A stretch of 64,000 nucleotides of DNA, taken from Darksidea phi. Taxonomy: Eukaryota; Ascomycota; Dothideomycetes; Pleosporales; Lentitheciaceae. Within the stretch, counting starts at the first letter, position 1. Each line of letters begins with the position of its first letter. The notes below the pieces were generated by a model. The model had not been told where the DNA came from, made no database searches, and saw only the letters and a list, made by a program, of their open reading frames with translations. Location of the stretch: positions 124,001 to 188,000 of the forward strand of contig JASJFT010000071.1 in assembly GCA_030770425.1 (NCBI GenBank), written 5' to 3'. Of this stretch, positions 41,986-53,930 are shown piece by piece. Both the position numbers and the translations under genes were made by a program.

Positions 41986-42729
41986 GCGGATCCTGCTTTG
42001 ACCCAAACCTGGCACTAGAGTACTAGGAGGCCTATGTCCTAAGGGGTTATTTTTGGATTTTGATACCTTGCGAAATTAGTGGTGCTACAACCAACAGTGT
42101 AAAATACCGTTACGTCCGCTTTGAAGAAAGAAGCTTCCATATTCTCGAGAAAGTGCGCCAGTTGAAGCATCACAGACTTCGCTATCCGCAATGAATCTGC
42201 TGCCATCATCACCATCTTGGATAGTTATTCGTTGAGCTTTGCCGCCGGAGCTGGCCAATTTAATTGTAACCGAGCAGCATCATTGCGGGTCTCCTTGTCA
42301 ATCCTGCTTTCCTACTCCTTTGTGTACTTCCTAAGGTTGCTCGGTGACACGAATTGCCATGGTGAGGCACCTTGGCAGACACCTCACGCGCGCACATAAG
42401 ATGGCAGGTGATGCCCCCTTAGGTAGTTGAGTGCGAGCTCTGGGCTCACTCATCGTCGCACGCCGGCGCGGAACCACCGCGCTCCGAGCCTCGGCAATTG
42501 CCTGATGTGGTATAGCGCGCGGAGTTTTAGTGCGCCGAAGCTCCGACCCTGCGCGCACCATGCAACCAGATGTGACTGGAGGGGAGATGCGAATATCCAC
42601 TTAGGGTGTGCGAATGTCATTCACTATAGAAAGAGCTACTAAGAGATAGTAGAATATTAGGAATGTTGTATAGCCGCTCTCTAAGCTACTACTACTATAA
42701 TTAATATAGATGTTGGATAATAAAATGCC
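41986..42729. other. Intergenic, no gene seen
   Basis: Between the minisatellite and the tRNA. Short frames only, with no clear repeat. Confidence 0.45.
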
Positions 42730-42736
42730 AAAAAAA
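42730..42736 (-). terminator. Pol III terminator of the tRNA
   Basis: Seven T residues on the minus strand, 5 bases after the acceptor stem of the tRNA. Confidence 0.8.
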
Positions 42737-42741
42737 CTTTT

Positions 42742-42814
42742 GGTCACTACGAGGGTCGCAGTCGCGACCTTGGCGTTATTAGCACCACGCTCTAACCAAC
42801 TGAGCTAAGCGACC
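42742..42814 (-). tRNA. tRNA-Ile (AAT), T-arm unusual
   Basis: The 73-nt minus-strand sequence folds as a cloverleaf. The acceptor GGTCGCT pairs with AGTGACC (one G-T), the D arm has TTAGCTCAGTTGGTTAGAGC (good A box), and the anticodon stem TGGTG/CGCCA holds loop CTAATAA with anticodon AAT. The T arm is abnormal: stem-loop GCGAC-TGCGACC-CTCGT has C instead of G at position 53 and G instead of T at 55, spoiling both the 53-61 pair and the B-box consensus. A seven-T terminator follows. It could be a weak or dead gene copy, but the anticodon part and terminator are intact. Confidence 0.8.
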
Positions 42815-43002
42815 GTAGCTGTTTTGATGTATGGTCTTCTAATTTGTATAATATATATATCAGAAAGTCTTTTGTCGCACTTATGCGAAGCTTGTCTAGA
42901 TTGGTCTAGGGTGGTCTTGGCACCAGTCGGTGTTTCCGCAGGTGCCTAAATACCCCGCGAATTCGTATTTCTTCGACGCACAGCAAACAGAAACTTACAC
43001 TG

Positions 43003-44658
43003 ATGGCGACCTATCAACTGTTTGGAGATTTTTGGCTTTCTAACCCGGCCTTACACCTTAATCTTGCTGCGTTGAATCAACTACATGAACTAGAACCATA
43101 TCTTCATCAATTCGACCTGCCCATTGAAGTGCTTACTTCACAAAATGGTCCAAACTTCAATATGCAGGAGTTCACTTATTTCCAGAGGATGGAAAGTAAG
43201 CTCTGGCAGCCCCACCGGTCCGGGGAAGAGCTCGTACCTCCCTCGGGCACCATGAACTGACCTATCGCACATCACCTTCACAATCCATCATTTGTGACCC
43301 TGACGCCCCACAACGGGGAAACTATGGATAACACGAGTCCTTGTGTCTGGTTAATTATGGCTAATAGTTTTGAGCCAGGGAAGACTTTCATATTTGACCA
43401 TCTCGCACGCCGCGAAGCAGTGGACGGCTTAGAAGTGTACCCTAAACCGGTATTATTATACCACGAACAATGGATGTCGCAGCTACGAAAGCACTCAACT
43501 GCGAGAGTGGAGATCATCTATGGCCGAATAATTTGCAGGAGGATGTTACAGACTCACAATCTACAACCACTTCATCTATGGGACAACTACAGCGATGTTA
43601 CTCTCTACTTGGAGTGGAACGATAAAGATCCCAGTCAAAGAGCACTGCATCGCATTATTGTTTTTGCGATGCATCCCCAGCTCTTCCTGATGCCTTGGGG
43701 GAAAAGGTGGGCGAGATCACAGGATCAAGCAATATGGATTGGTCACAAGCTGGCCAGATTAAATTGTGAAAGGGATTTCTACCAGCGGATGCATTGGTCT
43801 ATAATCAATCGCTTTCCACGACTACAAAAGTATCCCCAGTTCAAACAGCTGGCTCAAGCATCGTTGCAGGCGGTCAGAAATGCTCGAAACCGTCCTAAGA
43901 GATCATTACCAGATGATCTTCACGAAAATCAGATATCGATGAAATCGGGCGCCTGGAGTGCATCTAGAGCAACGGAACGTCTTCTTGCCAATGCTGATGT
44001 CAATTCCTTCCTATATAGCGATGCTTCTGCGAACAGCACAATAGGCTCTGGTCTAAGTCTTATGCCTGCTTCAGGCATCATCGAAGGCAATGTTTTTATC
44101 AAAGGACAACAACTGGAGGGAGAGTTAGGGAAATCGCTCAAGGAAATCAGCTTAAAGGTACTAGTTCCTCCATTCAATGTTCTCGCAAAAGCTGATATCC
44201 GTCAGACTTTGCCGGTCAGCACAACAAAGATTGCAGAGTTCATTGGGAGTGATCCTCGCAAACCATCTAGCATCGACGTTAAATGTAAGACTTGTGGGCA
44301 TGTATCGGTTGACAACAGTCCTCGATGGCACAGGATGTCAGGGAAGTACGTCGCAATACAGAAGAGCTGCCCACTTCATAAAATGCACAAGGCAGCAGCC
44401 ATTCCATATGATGACCGGATCAGGTACGTTACCTATGCAGCGGTAGCAACGGGTATTAGTAGAGTTGGAAAGCCTTATTTTCGGCCTTTCAGTCGCACTG
44501 GCGAAGTGCCCCCTTTCGCTACAGCAGGCGTCGACTGCTTGAACCTTCCGCAGCATTTACCGACTTCGTCCCGAAAGATCTTCACGCAGAGCAATGTCAA
44601 AGGTCAAGAAATCGATGCGATAGCTAAGTCAAAGAATTTTTTTAGCACAGCGGTGTAG
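43003..44658 (+). CDS. Unknown protein with CxxC zinc-type element (490 aa, two exons)
   Basis: The first ATG (MATYQLFGDFWLSNPA) and the main frame share a phase but are separated by a TGA at 43258. An intron at 43196-43378 (GTAAGC...GGCTAAT...GAGCCAG) removes the stop and keeps the phase, joining QRMER to KTFIFDHLARREAVDG, which gives 490 residues. The middle contains hydrophobic strands and VVFAMHPQ-like text (HRIIVFAMHPQLFLMPWG). A CKTCGHV...CPLHKMH element near residue 395-430 could bind zinc. I do not recognise the family. An in-phase option also exists to splice from 44652 to 44736 and add the 55-codon frame downstream. Confidence 0.55.
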
Positions 44659-44717
44659 AGAAAGGCCCTTTCGCGAGCTGGCATGGCCGAAAGGTTGCAA
44701 TCTCATCAATCGGGAGG

Positions 44718-44900
44718 GTGACTCTGTGGGTCCAGGCTGCCAAGGGTACGAAGCCTACAAAAATTCAGTTTAGCGCCTACGGGTCATACCTGAAGCAGCA
44801 CGGGTATAGGATAATCGACTTCAACAAGAACGGAATTAGCCTTTTGGCTCGAGATGGTGCAGTACTGTGGCAGAGAGATATCAGAGACTTTCGGTTATAA
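44718..44900 (+). CDS. Possible terminal exon or small protein
   Basis: The frame reads AAKGTKPTKIQFSAYG then SLLARDGAVLWQRDIRDF and looks like protein. A GTGTAG...GTCCAG intron (44653-44735) would join it in phase to the preceding gene, but the donor is poor. Confidence 0.25.
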   Translation: MTLWVQAAKGTKPTKIQFSAYGSYLKQHGYRIIDFNKNGISLLARDGAVLWQRDIRDFRL

Positions 44901-45506
44901 AAACATGGCGGTACCGAGTTACTGGCCCATCACCAACACGAGCTAGAGATGCAAGGCATATGAAGGTAGCATAGTACATATTTCCGGAACATTAGCTTCG
45001 TTACAAGGATGAAGAAATCAATTAAGGGATCAATTCAGGCCCTAACGGTACGCTAATGACTACTAGCCTCAATCACCCGAGCATATAACGCTAAACTATG
45101 AGGCGTAGAAAGGCGTAGACCGCTTAGTAGTAAAGGCGCTAGGATAGGATTAGAGAATTAAGGGAAAGAGATGAGAAGCCTAGCGATAGGAGGGCGAGTA
45201 TTTTATAGACATTTAAAGCGGGTTAATAGGGCGAGGAGCGATGCCTGATATAGATAAGCGAGGGACTGCGCTAAACCCGAAGAGGGAGTCCACGGACCGA
45301 GGGCTTGACGATACGTGTCATGACTTGAATGGAATATCAACACGCGCGTTATATTTATGTACTGTATGTTGCTCTGCAATGCAGTAGCGAACACATTCGG
45401 TTTCCCGTTTCGCACATTCATTTGATTTGTTCTACGTCCGGCTGGATATATTTAAGGACAGCAACCTTGCAACATTTATCTGTCATCTTCCAATGTTTCC
45501 GCGCCT
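44901..45506. other. Intergenic, A/G-rich tract, no gene
   Basis: Purine-rich sequence with many TAG-like triplets around 45060-45260. It looks like degraded repeat DNA but no partner copy was found in the window. Confidence 0.4.
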
Positions 45507-46780
45507 TCAAGATCTTTGCATACAAGTCCAGCCGCCCTGAAGCTCTGAAAGCTGGAGGTCATATCCCCAGGGCCATTGTCCTGGGAGGATTTTATCATCA
45601 AGCTCTATCTCCTGTACATCATCATAATTGTGCGAAAAATCACCATAGGAAGAGCTGAAATCCAATGGTACAAGCTCGCCGGAGCGGTAGACGAGATCCA
45701 TGACGACTCGCAATGGCCGATGGTAGTCAGCACGTCCTCCTCCTACAACGACATAGAGCTTTTCAGCGTCCTTCGTTTCGAGGTCACCAAGTAGATTCAT
45801 CTTGGCGGCAAGTGCTAGAAGCGTATAGAGTATGCATCCGGGCTCAAGGTTCCCGCAAACCATCAGCACTTTATGCAATGTATCGAGAAAGACTTTCTCT
45901 GTTGATTCCGTATAGTCGATAATGAGACGCTGTTCTGGTTCGACTATGCCCATGATAGCGTATATCCTGTCGCGGGGATCCTTGCAACTCGCCCATATGC
46001 ATCCACTGATTGCTAGGACAAGCGAGTAATAGTCTTGAGGGGCTGCAATTGTCCTTTGTTTTGCTCCATGCAATGCGTTATAGTCTTGCTCAGTGCTTGG
46101 TACGTCCGCCTTCCCATACGGATCCAACTTTTCGCAGATGACTTCATGGCCGATATCAAAAGGATTTGGCTATTACCACTCGCCGTATTCAAATTCGGGA
46201 CAAGATAAGCAATTGTTACTGCAAAGAATGCATATTCTACGTCCGAGATGGATCTCTTGCACAATCCACATCCTCGTCAAGTATGGATTCGACATTATGG
46301 CGTGATGAACATCACCATCTGGATCGACTTCATTCCATTCGTGGGTGGAGAAGATCTCGTTCCTCATCTTCTCGATCGCCACATCGCCAATCCAGCCATG
46401 ATGTCCAAGCCATATGAGCACCTCTTCAGCATCCTCGTACGTAGTCCCCATGTTCTGCACTTGAGAAGAAAGCTCCGACAAATTCTCTTGATTGATACAC
46501 AGTTGATCGATCTAGATTCAAGTGCTGATCCACGAGTTTCGTCTCGCTGCTAGCAGAAAGTCACATAAGTTCTTGCGCACAGTGAAGGTGCTGCCATTGA
46601 CAAAAATTTTGAATGTGGGTGAGGATTGCCCCCACATGTACGACAAGGCCTGGTATGGCGGAACAGTGGCTCGGGGAAAGACCTTCAATTCGCATCGAAT
46701 TGGATCTTCGGGACTGTCAAGTATCCTTCGAGGCTAGAGTCCTTCAGCTCCAGATAATTTTCTTCCTCCCCACCCACCAC
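45507..46780 (-). pseudogene. HET-domain (heterokaryon incompatibility) gene, multiply broken
   Basis: HET proteins trigger cell death after fusion of incompatible hyphae. All HET signature blocks can be read in order: PPYQALSYMWGQ, IDQLCINQENLSEL, TYEDAEEVLIWLG, NPYLTRMWIVQEI and CKDPRDRIYAIMGI. However, the first block is in a shifted frame relative to the LEGYLTVPKIQFDAN start, which ends in TGA (near 46695). TGA and TAG interrupt STxIxIDQ (46518-46520 and 46512-46514), and TAA-TAG follow FEYGEW (46170-46175). The TAG in IxID lies where Trp is expected, consistent with TG-to-TA mutation. Confidence 0.85.
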
Positions 46781-46789
46781 CTACCTTGG

Positions 46790-47956
46790 TCCACGCTCAT
46801 GTATACTGTAAATTACACCGTGATGATTATGTGACCGCTTGCACTAACTGAGGTTGGTAATCGCTTCGGTTGGAGTACCCAGTTTGCGCAAGGCTGGTCC
46901 GTGCAGAAGAACTAGTACTGATGCGTCAGCGACATGGTGTGTGCCATAGCGGCAGGCGCGCACTTCAGCATGCACATGACGCCTCACAGCTAGAATGCTA
47001 CCGGTCCCAACTTCCATTGGCGAGTGGAAAGGCATGAAGCCTCGCACATTACGTTCCTCAACTGGTGCTACGTCGCTTGCATGGACTCGTTCTTGTAACC
47101 AGACTCGCTACAAATAGAGACTTGCCACGAGGCGTGTAATTCCCAATTTTTTTCGAAGGTGCTATCATTTACTTTCGAAGAAAGGGATTGGGTGGACAAC
47201 ATTAGGGCCAAGGGTTTGTTCATATAAAGATGAGTCCAGGGTTTAAAAGGCGACAGGGGTGGATCTTTTGCCGATTTCTTGTCGGGCAGTAACGCTTTTG
47301 CCCTTGGTGGACTCCTGCAATACATCTACGAGAACGAAAAGCTAACTTACTCTACCGCGCTGTTCTACGCATCATAGAGAAGTTCAATGCTCGAAGGAAA
47401 AGTCTCCCGCGCGGACTAGCAGCGGCGTTGCTTGTAGGAGACGGTGCGTTGCGGGTGGGGTCCCTAGCCTTGCGATAGAACCACTGCCACCCCTTCTCCA
47501 TCTCACGAGGTGGAAGGGTACCGATCCCCGACAGCGAGCTCACGCAATCTTCAGCACCAAAGGATGAAATCGTGTTAAGCGGAAAAGAAGCCTGCCTGTT
47601 CTGACAGTCGTGCGGCTACAGGCCCTGTCGATGTCGCCTGCAACATACCCCGCTAAACCGGCCCCATGGTCGAACCAATACCAACACCACAATCGACGCT
47701 CTGAAAGCCTCATTGGGCGCCTCAATTTTCAGCTGAATTGCGCTAGGTGCCTACGTTGTGGCCGATTCGTCGTTCACAGCTGAAGGGACGACTGGCATGC
47801 AAAATTCGGGCGGTTCCGTGCGTCAAAGTGGGCTATCGATCGTTCTTAATGGAGTTGTTTCCTAGTCATGGTTCGGTCCAAGTTTCAGCCTCCTAGCATC
47901 TGGGCAAACTCTCGTCCACAGCCTATCTAAGGCCAGATCTTATCTTTGAAGTCGCC
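46790..47956. other. Intergenic, no confident gene
   Basis: Shared upstream region of the HET remnant and the CorA-like gene. Several 60-85-codon frames without motifs. Confidence 0.4.
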
Positions 47957-50821
47957 ATGTCTGACGATTGTGTGTTAAACATAAATTACTATGTTTGTTG
48001 GATAAAGAATACTAACTTGATCTAATAGTAACGACTCAAAAACCAAGGAACTCCGAAAGTCTCGAAGAAATACTGGAGAAACTCAGAAATGACCCCCAGG
48101 AGGCGAGGACAGCGATTGGAGACCTGCGGGCCTTCAACGTAAAGCTTGATTCAGCTGAATGTATCGACCGAAATCTCTCGACAAGGCGCCGTTTACAGTA
48201 CCAGGCCATGAGTTCGGTGCTGGGAAATATTAAAGACGTGTCCAAACTGAAACAAGTGACTGTTGACGAACTTCTTTCTCTCGTTGCCAACTGCAGGCTG
48301 GAGTACTTGGAACTGCTGTTTGCAGCGATCGCTGATCTGGAAGCTGAAGATCCGAGCATCAAGGCGCAATGGGACGATGCCGTGTGGGGAAATACCCTAC
48401 GGGGAAGAGATATTCTTGGACGAGAAGAAGGCGCAATCCACGATTTATATAGACTGCAACGACTTCTACAGGCTCCAGGTTGCGGTCTATTGAAAGTATG
48501 GACATCCACAATGCTCCCTGATGTCAATCAACTAAATCAACCGGAATTTATGGAAATCGAAGCAAGTTTACATGGAACGAGGTTAGACCGATTAGGACCT
48601 GAACATCCACATCCAATGCCGTTTTCGGTGGCGTGGATCCATGTTCCGTCTCTGAATGTAGGTACCTTCTTGATAGCCCTAGAAAATTTGCTGACAAGCT
48701 AGGGTCCCCTGCTTTTGGTGTGTATTCTGATTCCTGTGAGTTTTTCTACGTCACTGAACGAAGAGCAGGCCATTTCCAGAACTGTTAGCCGGATTCTCGT
48801 GGAGAAACATGACAAGGACATTGATGTTGTTTCCTTCTTTCTTGAGAACTTCAGGTCTCCGGCCATAACCTCTCAAGACCCCTTTCTGACCTATCGGGAT
48901 CCAATATACAAGTCGCTGGAAATTGAAGAGTTGAACGTCAGTGTTGTTGTCGTAGGTGATCTTGAAACACGCTTTCAGCTATTTATTTGCTAACTAATTA
49001 GTTCCCGTGCCTTGAATTGGAAACAGTGGGGAGGCTGGAGCAGAGGAGAAAGGAATACAAGGAAATGAGGCATTCATTCTTTCCGGAAGGAAAAGACGTG
49101 CCCAGAGACTGGGTGGGAATCTATCTTGACCGTACTCTCGATGAAGCGTACTATCCAGGTCTAGATGGAAACTCTCTTAAATATAGAAATGGCGACCAGG
49201 TTATATCAAGAGAGTATGGAAGAACATGGCGTCGCAATCCTACCGACCTCCCAGTTCTGATGGTATCGCAACTCTGGCTCTGGAAGATGGACAATGTTCT
49301 GCTCTCCGCTCATTCAACGACCCACTACGCTCATTCAACGACCCAATCCACTCATTCAACACACTCCGCTCATTCAACAACCCACTATCCGGATTGCGAG
49401 ATAAATGTTGTTGCCAAATTCGGCAATTCTCTATCGATTGACTTGCAGATAGGGTGCATCATTGCAAGTCACATTGAAAATTTCGGACGACGATACGTCG
49501 AGGAAAAAGCGGGTACGCGTATAGACTATCCACCCACTCTTGATATGTTCGAAACCGCTGTCTGCTCGATTTTGTTAGATGTTGATAAGTATCGCAAGCA
49601 ACCATTGCTCGATATCAAGAAAGAGGGAGATTTTATCCACTCTATCGCCGACATCCGAAGTGAGCTCTACATGATCCAGACCATTCTCAAGCAACAGAAG
49701 GAAGTGCTGGACAAACTCCTCAAGGATCCTTTAGCTGAGACTGAGTATAGCGAAAAGAAGGGCTGGGATATAGTCAAGCAACAGAAGGAAGTTCTGGACA
49801 AACTCCTCAAGGATCCTTTAGCTGAGACTGAGTATAGCAGAGAGGGCAGGGTCGGGGGGATGGTCCAGAAACAGAAGGAATGGTTGGACATATTCTTCGC
49901 GAGCCCTGTAACCCGGACTCAGTATAGCAGAGAAAGGACGAGTTGGGATATAATCAAGCAACAAAAGAGTATGTTGGACGAGCTCCTCCACAACTCCTCA
50001 GCGGAGATCATCCAGGATTGGGGTGGGGAATTCAAGCAACAAACGGAGATGTTGGATAAACTCCTGAAGGACCACTTAGCTAAGACTGACGATATCAGAG
50101 AAACGGAGGTTTGGGATATCGTCCGACAAGCAAGAGAACGCCTTGACGAGTACGACGAGCGGACCAAGAAGATCGACCGGGACGCAGAGCGAATACAAGG
50201 AACAATCGACGCTATGCTCAACCTCAAGTGGACAGGCGCGAGCATGAGGGTTGCAATGGACAGCATCATAATTGGATATGCTGCGCTTGGATTTGCGATT
50301 GTCACCATCATCTTCACTCCCCTGAGCTTCATAACCAGTCTTTACGCCCTGCCTATCGACCAACTCATCGAACACCAGAAGAATGGTACGACGTCTGACG
50401 CAAAAGTTTACGAATTTAGGTACATCCAAGGAGTCTTAGGTGTGTTTTTGCCGAGTAAACCTTGCTTGATGACAGGCATTGACATCTCAAAGTTGGCGCA
50501 GCATTTGCGACGGTTTTAGGGACTTTAGCGATTGTGCTCATCCCTTTGGTCGCTTCGAAGTTTTGGGCTCGCATCCGTGAAATTTTGAAATTAGTGGCAC
50601 TGCGGGTTTGGGAAATAGCGAAACTGCTGGTTTGGGGAATAGTGGAACTGCTGGTCAAAATGCGTGTTATAAGGAAGGGCCAGCACGACGCGAAAGCAAA
50701 GAAATCTCCTGAACCCAATGGCAAGGGTGTCACGGAAGCAAAGGCAAAGCCAACTGCAAGCCGATGGGGTTTTAGACGCAGACCCCGCGGACAGCAGAAG
50801 CCGCAGACGGCGGAGCCCTGA
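47957..50821 (+). CDS. CorA-like magnesium-transporter-family protein with coiled-coil repeats (880 aa)
   Basis: Five exons: 47957-47969, 48029-48657, 48703-48936, 49002-50439 and 50493-50821; all phases agree (881 codons). Introns show GT...CTAAC/CTGAC...AG. The central domain has the fungal CorA-like signature WVGIYLDRTLDEAYYP...DQVISRE...LMVSQLWLWKMDN. Near the C-terminus come two hydrophobic segments (about 712-745, IVTIIFTPLSFITSLYALP; about 771-795, VGAAFATVLGTLAIVLIPLV). The GMN motif that forms the pore entrance in true CorA channels is replaced by YALP, so magnesium transport is doubtful. Residues 394-422 are a His/Ser/Thr repeat and 522-662 repeated KQQKEVLDKLLKD-type heptads. The tail is very basic. 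The first exon codes for only four whole residues, so the 5' end is the least certain part. Confidence 0.8.
49305..49395. repeat. 24-bp-type coding repeat (cattcaacgaccc)
   Basis: Four imperfect units of gctcattcaacgacccactac encode Ala-His-Ser-Thr-Thr-His-Tyr inside the CorA-like gene. Confidence 0.85.
49690..50110. repeat. Repeats encoding coiled-coil units
   Basis: Two nearly identical ~84-bp units (caacagaaggaagt.ctggac, near 49690 and 49779) and about three diverged ones encode KQQKEVLDKLL...DPLAETEYS modules. They would lengthen the stalk between the cytosolic domain and the membrane. Confidence 0.85.
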
Positions 50822-50917
50822 GTCGAAGCTTGGTTTAGAGGGAAGGTTCGTTTGACTCTCAGCTACCATTGATGTCGATCCTCTACTTTATTCTCATCTG
50901 TTCATAACAAAATTTTC

Positions 50918-51184
50918 TTATATGATCCGCTCTTCATCAACGCTTAATCCATCCGTTCCCCAGTGCCAAAATTTCCGGCACCGTTTGCGGGGAAGCAACT
51001 TGCACTCTCCGCACTCACATACATTGAGTATTTTCTTATCCAGAAGCAATTGCTTGCAGCCAGCTTTGTCCGCATTCCATGCTTCGGCCCGAGCACGTTT
51101 AGACCAGGTTAATGGGCTGGACAGAGCTTGGCGTTTAGCCTCGTCCTTATTCTCAATCTTCTTTGCTTCGGCACCGAGGGTCAC
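50918..51184 (-). CDS. Small basic protein with Cys cluster (88 aa)
   Basis: The frame opens MTLGAEAKKIENKDEAKRQ and contains CECGECKLLPRKRC, a four-Cys cluster that could bind a metal, in a Lys/Arg-rich context. No known family. It lies between two plus-strand genes; an additional 5' exon is possible. Confidence 0.35.
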   Translation of the reverse strand: MTLGAEAKKIENKDEAKRQALSSPLTWSKRARAEAWNADKAGCKQLLLDKKILNVCECGECKLLPRKRCRKFWHWGTDGLSVDEERII

Positions 51185-51364
51185 GGCGGAAAGAAATCAA
51201 GACGGAGGACTAGCGCCCAGCCATGTATGCTGTTGAGCGGGTGGTATGGGATGGGTTCATTCAACGCTTTTCCGTTTCGGGTTTGGTGGGGGTGGTGGCT
51301 TTGTTAGCAAACAAACAAACATTTGAATCGGATTTCCCTTCGCGCTCAATCATGACGTTCGTCG

Positions 51365-52915
51365 ATGCCTATTCTATCTACCCCGCGAAGACGACGAAAG
51401 CCACGCGGCGATGGCTTTACCCTCCTGCACCATGTTCCCGTGCAGCAGTCGGGCTCCGGCATTGCTGCCTGGCTCTCGCAGTGCGACGCGGGCCCGCCGC
51501 CTCTTCCATCGATCAACAGTGGCTATCCCCGCAGGCGGCGCCGCACTCTGGATGAGATACATCACAATCAGCTGGCCGTGGATATGGACGTGGATGCTAG
51601 CAAGACCGAGCAAAGGCCTCGGGCGAGAGGTCGCAATGGAAGCCTCAAAGGCGAAGGCTCCACAGGTGTGCGCCGCTCTGGTCGACTCGCTGGCACAGAC
51701 GCACTTGCGGCAGACTTTACCGGGGTGGTCGCTATTCAACAAATTGCCCTCAAGCAACCCGCCCCGGAGTCGGCGACCGCCATGGTTACCCCCAACGACG
51801 CTGTGCCCGTGTTCCCGGCTCCTGAGTCGACCATTTCATCTTCAACCCGCCGAGCTCAGAGTCGTTCGTCGTCTCCGTCAAAGCGCACGCCGATCACCAA
51901 ACGGGAAGATCTGCAGCACTTTACCCCGCCCACACATGTCATCAACAATTGGAGAAAGGCAAGGGAGGACTATGGCATGGAGCGACCGGCCGTTATAGCC
52001 AAGCTGTGGGAACACTGCAACGTACGTCTACTGCCCCCGAACTTGTGGGATAAGTGCTAACACATCACAGGACTGCGCCGTTACCGACCTGGAGAATATT
52101 CCCTACTTCGCGGCAGCCAGCCCAAACACGAAGACTGCGGTTGAGCTCATACTGCAGTACGCGCTTGAGCAGGCAGGAGAGTGCAGAGATGCCGGTGCGC
52201 CAGAGTCACAGTGGATAGCCAAAGTCATCCAACCGATACTTAACACGTTGGAGCTCCTTCCCTTTGCGAAGCGAACGACGGCTGGCGCAAACGACAAGGT
52301 CGTTGTTATGGACATGTATGTTACCTGCCATGCCCCCCCCTTCCCCCAACTCATGCTGACCTTTGTAGACGCACCACCGAAATGGACCCCGAATGCGTTC
52401 CCAAGCCGACCCTCGATCGATTCACCGGCCTCGATAAGAAGATTGACCTCGCCATTGGCCTGGAACTACACCACAAGACCAAGGTTGCCATCTGCGCGTC
52501 CCAGCTCAAGTCAATCAATCAAACCTCGACCTTTGTCCACCAAAATCCCTTATTCTTGAATATCGAGGTGAAGCGCGCATACGCCGGCACAGATCCTGTT
52601 ATACAGCTTGCGGTTTGGACGGCAGGAGAGTTCATCCAACGACGGACTGACGGCGTGGACGTTTCCATGCCCGCGCTGGCTCTGGAGATTGAGGGTGATT
52701 ACTGGCGCCTTTACGCCGTTGTGGCCAAAGCCGAATCCGAGGACGGGCCTCTAGAGCTAGGCTTTGTGGGCCCTGTGGATATAGGTGACACAGCGGGTGA
52801 ACCAGCGCGGATGTACAAGCTGTACTCGAATCTTTGCCAGATTGCGCATTTTGGGCGGACAGAGTATCTCTTTTGGTTTGAGAACATGGTGATCGATACC
52901 CTTCCCGGGGCCTGA
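51365..52915 (+). CDS. PD-(D/E)XK nuclease-fold protein, fungal type (482 aa)
   Basis: Exons 51365-52021, 52071-52315 and 52369-52915. Introns are GTACGT...CTAACACATCACAG and GTATGT...GCTGACCTTTGTAG, with all phases consistent. The C-terminal half shows the PD-(D/E)XK core: an Asp in DLAIGLEL (about 327), then FLNIEVKRA (Glu 367, Lys 369), followed by DPVIQLAVWTAGEF, as in the fungal PDDEXK_12-type family. Such cores cut DNA in many enzymes, but the biochemical role of this fungal family is not established. The N-terminal 200 residues are Arg/Ser/Pro-rich and disordered, with a conserved-looking LDEIHHNQLAVDMDV stretch. The start is the least certain point. Confidence 0.8.
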
Positions 52916-52959
52916 CCATCTCATGATATTCATCTCAATTATACTAAGCCGGCTCGAGA

Positions 52960-53410
52960 TGGGTGGTTACGAAGTGAGGGCGATAGTGGGGTTGAGGCTA
53001 TCGAGATCGCGACAACGCGACGGCGCGTTTCGGTGTGTTCTCCGCGTCAAACTCAATACACACTACGGAAGGTCAAGAAGATCCTCCAGCGTGTGCAGAC
53101 GGCGCTTAGCAAATGAACAAAGCGATCCCATAGTTTTGGATGAAGAGCTGGACCATGACGAAAAAATCGAATGGCTTCTGGGGAGCGAATGGCCGCCCAC
53201 TTTCGCAAGGAAGCCACTACATCTGGTTATCGCCGCCTCAACCTTACCAGTATTGGATACGGCCAAAGACTTGTCGTTAGAGCTCTGGATGGCGTGGACT
53301 TTGTTAGTCCAACAAGTCCTAAAAGAATTGTCTGGAAGATCATTGAAGCAATTAAGGTGGTATTTGGGAGGCGCGAGGAGACGCTAGGCTCCTCAGGCGT
53401 TGCTATATAG
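52960..53410 (+). pseudogene. Possible coding remnant, unknown
   Basis: Protein-like text appears in different frames: RQTQYTLRKVKKILQRVQTA ending in TGA near 53115, then DEELDHDEKIEWLLGSEWP, then TSPKRIVWKIIEAIKVVFGR. This may be a frame-broken fragment following the nuclease-fold gene, or chance. Confidence 0.25.
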
Positions 53411-53930
53411 ACGTCCCAGCCACAGCCCTAGCCACATAGGCTAGCGCTACAGGCTAGGCGCTGCTGTACACTACCGTCTATAACATCTCCACTGGGCCGC
53501 CTTAAAACAGAAGCAGGCTAATAGAGCTTACTTAAGTCCAGAGAAGAAGGACAAAGACATCAAGATACGTACAGCCGTCAGATCCATTGGAGCAGATGCG
53601 ACTGCCCGGAACAAGCCGGAAATGCGAATGAGTGATCAAGTACGTGTAATTAGAAGGAAGTCAGACGCTCATCAAGCACTGAAGGATATGGTAGCATGGC
53701 GAGACGATCGATAGGTCTTGGCCAAATTGCGGATTCTCGAAACTCGGAACGGTCGGTCTTGGTACAGTACACTAAGACTCGTCATCAAATGGGTTCTCCT
53801 GATTCCTCACCAGACCACACTCGAAACACTTCGCCGCCTCATCCACTGATCAGAGCCAAAAAGACCATCATATTTCTCCAATCTCATCCAACAAGTAGAA
53901 GGTGTAACAAACACTTCCGATTACTGATGA
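53411..53930. other. Intergenic, no gene seen
   Basis: Includes short inverted blocks around ctagcc / ggctag near 53435-53460. Confidence 0.4.

Noticed and set aside
48036..48527. A 163-codon minus-strand frame
   Set aside because: Lies opposite exon 2 of the CorA-like gene, whose splice phases and motifs are far better supported.
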